From Amphiura filiformis (Eukaryota > Echinodermata > Ophiuroidea > Amphilepidida > Amphiuridae): 64,000 nt of DNA. The notes beneath the pieces were generated by a model, which worked only from the letters and a program-made list of their open reading frames with translations, ran no database searches and was not told where the DNA came from. Within the stretch, counting starts at the first letter, position 1; each line of letters opens with the position of its first letter. The DNA lies in assembly GCF_039555335.1 (NCBI RefSeq), contig NC_092644.1, forward strand, positions 48,276,428 to 48,340,427. Direction: 5' to 3'. A program made the translations under genes and the position numbers. This document shows positions 48,253 to 58,093 of this stretch, piece by piece.

Positions 48253-50480
48253 AGAGGAACTATGGGGAAGTTGTGGACCCTATAGTATATATTTGTTTGA
48301 AGCTGCACCAAAATTTGTACAAGTTATCCTTGATTTTCCCTTCTCTCTTCTCCCTTTCCATTTTTTTTTCCCTTTTTCTTTTCTTCTTTCCTTTTCTCTT
48401 CCCTCTTTTCTTTCCTTTTCTCTTCTTTCTTCCCTCTTTCTCTCCTCCCCTTGCGGAGTACATTGATTGTGTACGCGCAGTGCTTTCGCACGCTATCGCA
48501 TAGCATAGGATTTATTTATTTTTTCGGGCGAGTTGATGCATTTATATTTGGTCCTATTTCCAACATTTTTATTGATAGTTTTGTTATATAAAAACAGCAA
48601 AAATCACATGTATTTTTCTTCTCGGGTATGAAATACAATTCAAATAGGTTAATGAACGCGTATTACTTGTTGCTCGAGAAATTAGACAAAATAATGCATT
48701 TGCGCTACATATCGACATCAGCGCGCATGCATTATTTTTGTCTAATTTTTACATAATGAACCACTGTGACTAAACGCAATGACGTGTGACGCTATAATTT
48801 GGTCCATATGTATAAAACAAATAAGGCTATCCATACACTTTTACACATTTTTATTTTGTCAAATATTTTTCGACTTATTTTAAAAAGTATTTAGAGGGAA
48901 CTATGGGGAAGTTGTGGACCCTATAGTATATATTTGTTTGAAGCTGCACCAAAATTTGTACAAGTTATCCTTGATTTTCCCTTCTCTCTTCTCCCTTTCC
49001 ATTTTTTCCCCTTTTTTCTTTTCTTCTTTCCCTTTTCTCTTCCCTCTTTTTCTTTCCTTTTCTCTTCTTTCTTCCCTCTTTCTCTCCTCCCCTTGCGGAG
49101 TACATTGATTGTGTCGCGCAGTGCTTTCATGCGCTATCGCATAGCATAGGATTTATTTATTTTTTCGGGCGAGTTGATGCATTTATATTTGGTCCTATTT
49201 CCAACATTTTTATTGATAGTTTTGTTATATAAAAACAGCAAAAATCACGTGTATTTTTCTTCTCGGGTATGAAATACAATTCAAATAGGTTAATGAACGC
49301 GTATTACTTGTTGCTCGAGAAATTAGACAAAATAATGCATTTGCGCTACATATCGACATCAGCGCGCATGCATTATTTTTGTCTAATTTTTACATAATGA
49401 ACCATTGTGACTAAACGCAATGACGTGTGACGCTATAATTTGGTCCATATGTATAAAACAAATAAGGCTATCCATACACTTTTACACATTTTTATCTTGT
49501 CAAATATTTTTCGACTTATTTTAAAAAGTATTTAGAGGGAACTATGGGGAAGTTGTGGACCCTATAGTATATATTTGTTTGAAGCTGCACCAAAATTTGT
49601 ACAAGTTATCCTTGATTTTCCTTTCTCTTCTCCCTTTCCATTTTTTTTTCCTTTTTCTTTTCTTCTTTCCCTTTTCTCGTCCCTCTTTTTCTTTCCTTTT
49701 TTCTTCTTTCTCCCTCTTTCTCTCCTCCCCTTGCGGAGTACATTGATTATGTACACAGCGCAGTGCTTTCGCATACGCTATCGCATAGCATAGGATTTAT
49801 TTATTTTTTCGGGCGAGTTGATGCATTTATATTTGGTCCTATTTCCAACATTTTTATTGATAGTTTTGTTATATAAAAACAGCAAAAATCACATGTATTT
49901 TTTTTTTTCGTTATGAAATACAATTCAAATAGGTTAATGAATGCGTATTACTTGTTGCTCGAGAAATTAGACAAAATAATGCATTTGCGCTACATATCGA
50001 CATCAGCGCGCATGCATTATTTTTGTCTAATTTTTACATAATGAACCATTGTGACTAAACGCAATGACGTGTGACGCTATAATTTGGTCCATATGTATAA
50101 AACAAATAAGGCTATCCATACACTTTTACACATTTTTATTTTGTCAAATATTTTTCGACTTATTTTAAAAAGTATTTAGAGGGAACTATGGGGAAGTTGT
50201 GGACCCTATAGTATATATTTGTTTGAAGCTGCACCAAAATTTGTACAAGTTATCCTTGATTTTCCCTTTCTCTTCTCCCTTTCCATTTTTTTTTCCTTTT
50301 TTCTTTTCTTCTTTCCCTTTTCTCGTCCCTCTTTTTCTTTCCTTTTTTCTTCTTTCTCCCCTCTTTCTCTCCTCCCCTTGCGGAGTACATTGATTGTGTA
50401 CGCGCAGTGCTTTCGCACGCTATCGCATAGCATAGGATTTATTAATTTTTTCGGGCGAGTTGATGCATTTATATTTGGTC
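48095..50480 (+). repeat. 641-bp tandem satellite, four copies
   Basis: GACCCTATAGTATATATTTG occurs at 48276, 48917, 49558 and 50202 (periods 641, 641, 644). Each unit contains the foldback arm (ACATAATGAACCA to CACTTTTACACAT), a polypyrimidine tract of about 120 bp (CTTCTCCCTTTCC-like), CCCCTTGCGGAGTACATTGA, and a hairpin of about 65 nt with arms ATTAGACAAAATAATGCAT / ATGCATTATTTTTGTCTAAT. The last copy stops at a C15 run near 50481. Lysine/arginine-rich and phenylalanine-rich ORFs here are readings of the pyrimidine tract. Confidence 0.95.
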
Positions 50481-50495
50481 CCCCCCCCCCCCGGT

Positions 50496-51870
50496 TATGC
50501 CACTGGCCTCAAGTGTATACCAAATAAGATTTTGCAGTCCTCTACATAGTAATCAAAATGTCATTACAGTCGGAACCAGAGGGGCAGGGGAAGCCAAAAT
50601 ATAATAATAAGATATAATTTTTGACATTGCCTCTGGTAAATCTGGTAAATCTGCCATTTTGGATGTTGTGTGGCTTTTGAATGGAAACGCCTAATAGATA
50701 TACAACAAAATAAAACTGACCAGTATACAACTTATTATGGGTCACAATCACATGTTTATTTCAATATTGAACAAATCTCTTGATTTCATTAACTCCCTGC
50801 AAGATTGTGAGGAACATTGTAATAAACCATCAGGTGAGGTATTCACTGTACATCACACATTACATCACACATACATTATATTATCATACTCGCAATGAAT
50901 GGGCTACAGTAGTAGAAACACTCAGACAGGGCTCAACACAAGGAATGCCTACCATTGACATAAATCTGTAGAATTATAATACAACTAATTCAATAATTGT
51001 ACTTGAGAGATTTTTAATACATTTCAAGAAGTTTAAAGATGCTGATACAGGTCTTAATATGGAAAATAGAACAGATGTGTTTGATTGATAACTGGTATAT
51101 GTGGTTCCAGGGGATGTGGGAAGCCTTAAAAAAATGAAAGCGAAAGAGAAAATAAAATAAAAATTAACTTCAGCCTCTTGAGTAGCAGATACCCCAAAAG
51201 GGGGAAATAAATAAATCAAGAACTGCATTGAAGCTAGGAGTAGGTGCATAAATTTTGTATTTCCTAAAAACAGGTATTCAGTTTCGTTTGTTTTTGTTTA
51301 CCCAGGTTGGTTCATGATGGACACATGCTAATCCATGGGAAATCCATGGACCGTTCCAAGCTCATACTAAAGCACAAGCGTTTTCCACAAATTAAAAAAA
51401 AATATGAATCCACAAATTTAAGTGAGCGAAGCAACTAGGATAGTTTTTACGAGGGCCCCTTTTGAAAAACCTGGCCTGGATCTGTGCCTAACCACTGGAC
51501 TAATCATACTACTGGAACTCGACCATGAAGGTCTACATTGCCCCACATCAACCTGGAATCATCTCATGTAGAACAACATGCTGTATCAAAATGCATGGTT
51601 CCCAGTTTTATTGGTACCCATCAGAACTTGCAAAGCCCGATTATCAATTATATATTATTACAAATACGACTGGAACCTCTTGAAATGAACATTGCGCATG
51701 ATTGGCATATTTTTGAAAAAATCCTGATGAGAGTAAAGGTCCATTCTTTGTGAAATGGATCCCTATAATCTTCAAGATCCACTTCTTGATCCCAAAGAAC
51801 CATGATAACTCCACTGAGCATTGAATCTGAACCAGTCTGGGAAATAGTATCCAAATAATGGTCGATTCCA
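50496..51870. other. Unassigned intergenic sequence
   Basis: No gene called. Short ORFs only, with AT-rich composition. Confidence 0.35.
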
Positions 51871-52094
51871 CATACCGTAAATGTTCGCCTAATGGCGCTA
51901 TGGGCTCTCTTGACATAACTGGAATTTTAGACATAAACTAAAAGTGCCCTCCCATAAAAATTCCACCAGCAAATAAGGGCACATACCCTTAATTCTTGTT
52001 GGGATTTTTAGAGGAGGGGCTCTCTATTTGTACATGAAATTTACCCCAAGGCAAAGGAGCCCAGGGGCACCATTAGGTGAACGTTTACGGTATA
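51871..52094. mobile_element. 224-bp miniature element, TIRs about 40 bp
   Basis: The left end CATACCGTAAATGTTCGCCT, then AATGG, is mirrored at the right by CCATTAGGTGAACGTTTACG and GTATATG. Inner blocks GGGCTC and GAGCCC also pair. The interior carries GGGCACATACCC. Confidence 0.85.
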
Positions 52095-53170
52095 TGTTCA
52101 TTCTTTTTGGTCCAATTTCTGCTCTCCCCCGTTTACAACATTACATTTGAATCCTCACCCTGCATCTCATTATCTCTGCTAATACATATAAAATACTTCC
52201 AATTTTGAATTATGTAAAACACACATAGCAATTTATACATTGTACACAATAATATAGAACATAATTTTTTGCTAATAATAATATAGACAAACACAAACAG
52301 CAGCTGGCTAAGCACTTTAAAAGTGTTTCTAGATTTTATCTAAATCAGAAGCCACCACAAGAAAAAAAAACAAATTCAAAATGTTCAAAATGCAGACAGC
52401 CTACTTCTATAGCATAGCACAACTCAAAGTGGTAAGTGACAATAAATTGGATATGCTTCAACAAATGCCAGGGTAAATAGAGTATTGCGCTATAATTTGC
52501 AAAGTTGTAATTGCACAAGATTTTGATGCTGTGAAGGGAAAAATATAATTTAGTCCATAAACATGTCCAATTATCTTTACAGATATTTAAATCAAAGAAG
52601 CAAAAATAGGTTTCCAAGCATAATAGAAGCACAATTCATCATCGCATCATCAGGCCTAAAAAAATTTTGTTCGCCCTTTCCCAACCGACCCAAATTTTGA
52701 TAATTTCCAAAAAGTTCATCAAGTTGTTTTACAGATTTTAATTCAACTTTATTGACAATATGTGGCTCCAGGATTTCTCTATAGTCAATTTGTATCAAAA
52801 TCCCTTCCGACAAGGTAATAGGCATATTGCATAACAACATTGCATTGTGGGGAAGGAATTTCAATACAAATTGACTACTGAAGGACAAATCCAATTCACA
52901 ATAACATACTTGTCTATATTGTTTGTACTTGTAGTATTGTTAATACTTGTAGTCTCTCTAGATATTAATATAAAGTGAATTTCTGCGGTTCATGGTTGGT
53001 CTTTTAAGTAACTCAAACAATTAAAAAATACACAAAATAATGAGATTACTGAGTATATTTGAAACATGAAAGGCCACAAATCATTTGAAAATAGCTGATA
53101 TCGCAAAGGAAACATTACAAAATATGTATGCTCCCAAAAGAAGCCTTTTATGACAAAAAGACTGCAAAAG
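52095..53170. other. Unassigned intergenic sequence
   Basis: No recognised gene. CGACCCAAATTTTGATAATT near 52685 resembles part of the 42735-43003 element (CGACCCAGAATTTG). Confidence 0.35.
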
Positions 53171-53587
53171 CGGTGCCAGTTATGTTCACCCCTGTATATC
53201 CTAAACAAAGCCAAATATGTCAAAATTAAATCCAGCAGTCTTTAGCTCCAATTTAAGACCTGATATTGTTGAAATTGGTTGAGAATAAAAGAAACGGTTA
53301 TCTAAAACCCAAGAAAGGAACAAAATCAAAAGTTGCACTTTAATGTTCCAATCAATGGAAATGTGTACAAATCAATAGAGCATGTAATAGCTCAAACTGC
53401 AAAATTTTGAATTTTCATCTTCCTTGGGATTTTGGAACATTGTGTCTTTATTTCTTGACCGATTTCAATGAATGAGGTCTTAAATCCGAGCTAAAAGATG
53501 CAGCTATAATTTGGCTAGTGCTTATAATTATGAGATATCAGTCTTTGTTTAGGATATACAAAGGCGACAAGAACTGGTGCCGTAATT
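53171..53587. mobile_element. Foldback element, arms about 130 bp
   Basis: CGGTGCCAGTTATGTTCACC, then CTGTATATCCTAAACAAAG at the left. TCTTTGTTTAGGATATACA, then CAAGAACTGGTGCCG at the right. Inner pairing continues through TTTAAGACCT / AGGTCTTAAA. Confidence 0.85.
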
Positions 53588-53839
53588 CTTCTGCAGTTCG
53601 TATTTCTAGTAGATAATAATGGATCCCTGACTGATTCATCACAACAAAGGCATTGAGCTATACAAGAATTTCAGATGCAGCTTATATCCTCAAAATTACA
53701 GTACTTGTACACCTAGATTGGAAATACAATAGTATCTGCTGGTTTTCTAATGTGTACTTATAGTCTAAACTCGGTCAATACATTACATTTTCTTCTCAAT
53801 TAAATATCCCTACAAAACAATGGAATACACCTATTGGAA

Positions 53840-54003
53840 TTGGCTGTTCCAGTTGAAATACATACACCCCCTAAGGAAGACATGACCTTGATGTGAATTT
53901 GGTAACCTGAATTGGTGACTCCATTTGAAATCTACACCCATATGTAGGAGATTAAGGGCATGTCTTCCACAGGGGGTATATGTATTTCAACTGGAATTGC
54001 CCG
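53840..54003. mobile_element. GGGCTATT-family element
   Basis: TTGGCTGTTCCAGTTGAAAT at the left; GTATTTCAACTGGAATTGCC at the right. GAAGACATGACCTTGATG inside. Slightly shortened centre. Confidence 0.88.
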
Positions 54004-56526
54004 TTTAAATGGTTGGGTTGGGTGGGTATAATCTTCGGAATGTTATTGATTATTATGATACTATATTCTCACATTACACATGAATTGATTAAAACACATT
54101 ATGTACATACATACAGATCAATTGACAAAAAAACAATTGGAAAATCCATTTGCTTTAAAAATCCAAGAAATCTGACAGGAGGAATGCTAAGCTGCAAACT
54201 GACTGTTCACTCAACCACATGATCCGCACAGTATCAAACTTTTCAAGCAGCAGGTGCAAGAATGTATCATGTTGTCTGGTTGGTTGGTTGCTAGGTAGGA
54301 ATGCATTCTCCACTTTTATTTGTTTGTGACTCAGTGAAGGCAAATAGTGGTGCCCCTCCAGAACACAGTTTCATCAATTTCAGAATTAGGTGTGATTTTA
54401 GTAACATGTGCAAACCTTAGCTCACTTGTTTTCATACACCAATTAGTATATACGCTTTTGCCACTATAATCTGTAGGTACTGTCCCCAAACACACCAATC
54501 TAAAAATGGAGTCATAGAATGGTAACATTCTCCTTAATCCAATTCCTTGGTATACTGTCAGTTACTACTGACCTGTACAAATGGGGAATTAACCAATTTT
54601 AGTTGTGCACTGTGGGTTGCTTATAAGATTTGGGTTAACACATAATATAAATAATTTCTCCATACTATTTCAACACTTGTTAATTCACACAATAATATAA
54701 ATTTATCTTACATACATAACTCTATTGATCCACATTTGTATATGTCTTTACGAATGACATCCCAAAATTATGTAGCTTTTCTTTTTTCTTTTTTTTTGGC
54801 AATTTTGTAAACATGAGATTTTTTTCCTGACACCATATTCCCAATTTTGAATATCTTATTGCAGTATCTGCCACAGTCAGCATTAATACATTTGGTAAAT
54901 GTTATAATTAGGATAACCAGAAAAAAAAAGACCCATAAATAGGTGAGAAAGTTTCAATTTATATCAAACCATTTTCAAGTTATTAAAAATCTGGAAAAGC
55001 AAGATCTATGGTATGAAGTCAATACGAAGTTTTGAAAACAAAAATCATGTTTATGTGTTTGAACAAAATATCACAATGTCTATCATGCTCTGAAGCATAG
55101 AATAGTTTAGGGCCCATGCCTATTTACCAGTGGTCTGCAGCCTTCCCCAGCCATATGGACCCTTAGGTGGGTGAATCTCAGGACTACATTGCTGCCTTTC
55201 TTACAAAGCCCCATGTGTGTATTTCACAGTAGTGGTACACCATGGGAGTGTAAGAGGTACATCATAGGTGCTGTCATGGTATGTGCCTACCCACTATTCA
55301 CTATAGCAGTGACCACTAATACTCCTCACGAAGTCAACACCTAACCACATCAGTGCAATAACATGGATCTTTCCAGGTTGTTCCCAAGAGATGTGTGATT
55401 TATCCTGTGATCATTTGCATGGTAAAGATTTAGGACATCCAGGTTGCTGCCACTTCAGTGTCTACCAGTGATTGGCACTTGCAACCTGGATCTCGCACTA
55501 GTCGCCAAATTCTGATCACATGAGCGAATACAGACTAAATTACAAATTTTAGGGGTTTATGGCAAGATCATTGTTATTGCCTTAAAATGGCCTCTCAATG
55601 CAACATGGCTTGTTCAGCTCATGAGGTAACGATATTTTGTGACAGGATCCAATTAACCAATCGGATCCAATCACCGTATTTCCGCATTACACACGCTACC
55701 ATGGCAGAAAAGTGCACTATGTGAACTGGTGTGATATAATATTTTGCCAAATCCTTTTTAAACATAGTCCTCTCGTAGTATGCGCACAACATCAAACATA
55801 TGCATAGGACCTTGTGCAAAACAATACGTGCTGGACGGTATGCTTATTAATTTGTAAAGAGAATATGGCAAAACATTTTAATAACCTATAGCTTAAAGGG
55901 CATTTGTGATGAATGCAATGTTAGAGTTTCAATGAGAATATAAGAATTAATTTTCTAACAATTTCCCACATTAGATTTATGCGAATCAAAGTAATTCTTC
56001 AGAATGATTTCAGCCTACTTGTTGATCTAGCCCTGACGAGAGGACTTACTCAGAAGTTATACACTAGTCGCTAATTAAAGGATGATAAATTGACATTTGA
56101 CCAATGAGTTGCATATTCTTTCCCAAGCGACACAGTATGATCCACCTCAGTCAAATATCAATTCCGCTTTTAAACAGAATCATTTTATGTATTAGTTTTA
56201 TACAGAAACCTCATCAATAACAAATCAGATCAAATGTCCAAATAAAATCTGATTTGTACATCTATATTCTCACCTATCTACAGTATATATCTACAATATT
56301 TACTGCCTCTATGTATCAACTAAACAGACAATTCAATCAATTTGGGTGTACATAGTTTATTATATAGTTTTACAAAAAACTTGTTTATTGCAGCTATACC
56401 ACTGCTTGGAGTACAGGTTGGCTCAATATTACTGATATATAACACCAATTATACATGGTGTACATTAGGAGGAACAATGCCTGGTCAGTGGTCAGGTCTT
56501 GAGAATCAATTGCAAACTCACCACGA
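54004..56526. other. Unassigned intergenic sequence, 2.5 kb
   Basis: No gene, RNA or element could be supported. ORFs of 60-80 codons on both strands show no recognisable domain. Confidence 0.4.
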
Positions 56527-56708
56527 TGGGCTATTCCAGTTGAAATGTATACGCCCTGTGTGCAAGACATGACCTTTATCTCCCACAGAGGGGGTGTAGA
56601 ATTCAAATGGAGTCACCTATTCTGGTAACCCAGTTGAAAATTCACACACCCTGTACAATGTTTTCATGTGTGGAAGATTAAGGTCATGTCTTCCATAGGG
56701 GGTGTATT
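56527..56708. mobile_element. GGGCTATT-family element, right tip altered
   Basis: TGGGCTATTCCAGTTGAAAT at the left; GTCATGTCTTCCATAGGGGG at the right. The final TTCAACTGGAATAGCCC is replaced by TATTGTATAATATT. Confidence 0.85.
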
Positions 56709-56875
56709 GTATAATATTACAATCTATCTAAGCTCATCTCCGATGAACAAAGTTCAGCATCAAATGCTCTTTTCCTAAGACATAGTGTACTGTGGGTATC
56801 ACATATTGAGCCAAATTTTCAAAACACTAACTTTTCCAATTGTTTTGGCTTTCAAGTCAAAAGCCTACACTGTGT

Positions 56876-57125
56876 TCCCATGGCCACTAATGCCTTTCTT
56901 TACAATGCCTCTGAATGGTTAATTACAAGATATAGACATCTGTGTAACCAATCAAAATATAGCTTTTGAATCTCTCAGCAATATCAATCTAATCCCTTCA
57001 GCTAAAGCTCTATTGACTATTCTTACCATGTCTCTGATTGGCTTAATACATGATATAGGCCTCTTTGTAACCAATCAAGATAGTTCTTAGAGGCTGGTAA
57101 TTCAGCCAATAGTGCCTATGGGTTT
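56876..57125. mobile_element. CCCATGG-family element, third copy
   Basis: TCCCATGGCCACTAATGCCT at the left and ATAGTGCCTATGGGTT at the right. The ATTACAAGATAT, AACCAATCAAAATATAGC and TCTGATTGGCTTAATACATG blocks match 29120-29570 and 44287-44524. Confidence 0.8.
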
Positions 57126-57665
57126 TAAGGACCTTAGATTGGTGTAGACCTTTTACAGTATATCCACTGACAAAGCCCCATTTCAGGGGCTATTGCAGTT
57201 TAGGAATCAAAATATTTTTACATTACAAGAGCCATTTTGAACAGATTCCACAAAATATGCCTTGTGTGCACTATTTGCCAGTGACGAATATATTTAACTG
57301 ACAATCGTACTGCAATTGGTGATAAAACATTCGTATTAAAATGTCGGACTTCTCGAAGAAAAGATGAGGCTACATGGTACCAGACGGGATATCGAGAAAA
57401 TGGTCTCTATAATTATGCTTTCCCTCCTTAACCATATCACATTCAAGTCTTCAAAATAGCAATAAATATATAACACAACCTGTCCCTTAGCTCAATATGT
57501 AAATTAACCCAAGAACCCAGACAAACATCCCAGACACTGTTCCTAAAAAGCAAGACTATTTACTAAAAAAAGTCATCACCCCTACGCACACATCATGCGT
57601 AAGCAAATACAATTATGTAACACCAGGGAAGGAATATACCTAACTCCAATCTTAGCTGCACCAAC
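57126..57665. other. Unassigned, possible 3' region of synaptogyrin
   Basis: Lies downstream of the synaptogyrin stop on the minus strand. May hold its 3' untranslated region, but no clear polyadenylation site was assigned. Confidence 0.3.
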
Positions 57666-57854
57666 TGGGCTATTCCAGTTGAAATCCATACAATCCAAGA
57701 CATGACTTTAATAATCTCCAACACAGGGAGTGTAGATTTCAAATGGCGCCACAAATATTCAGGTAACCCCATTTTAAATACACACTCCCTATGTGGAAGA
57801 TTAAGGTCATGTCTTCCATAGGAGATGTATGGATTTCAAGTGGAATAGCCCGAT
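57666..57854. mobile_element. GGGCTATT-family element next to the synaptogyrin stop
   Basis: TGGGCTATTCCAGTTGAAAT at the left; GGATTTCAAGTGGAATAGCC at the right. It ends about 30 bp from the synaptogyrin stop codon, so it probably lies in the 3' untranslated region and would be transcribed as a hairpin. Confidence 0.9.
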
Positions 57855-57883
57855 TCTAATACCCCACGCTATTCCACCTCGTG

Positions 57884-58093
57884 TTAATAAGAGGGCGCTT
57901 GGTATTGTGAATCTGGGATGCCTGATTTCTCTCCAAAGGGAGGTTGCTGGTACGCATCTCCTGGTTGGGCAGTATCTCCCGGGAAAGATGAATATGGATT
58001 GGTAGCGGAGGAGGGCTCTGGTTCGTAGCTAGGTGAGAATGCAGATTGGGCACCTTGTCTGTATCTCATGAAGGCTAGCACAGTCAGACCAGC
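57884..58093 (-). CDS. Synaptogyrin exon 4, C-terminus
   Basis: Acceptor ATATTTTTCAG (minus strand) precedes 58093. Encodes AGLTVLAFMRYRQGAQSAFS, a Pro/Ser/Tyr-rich cytosolic tail with NPYSSFPG and YQQPPFGEKSG, then QYQAPSY and TAA. 69 residues. Confidence 0.93.
   Translation of the reverse strand, partial: AGLTVLAFMRYRQGAQSAFSPSYEPEPSSATNPYSSFPGDTAQPGDAYQQPPFGEKSGIPDSQYQAPSY

Noticed and set aside
48260..50433. Lys/Arg-rich and Phe/Ser-rich ORFs on both strands in the 641-bp repeat
   Set aside because: They are translations of a polypyrimidine tract within a tandem satellite; no conserved start, splice context or domain.
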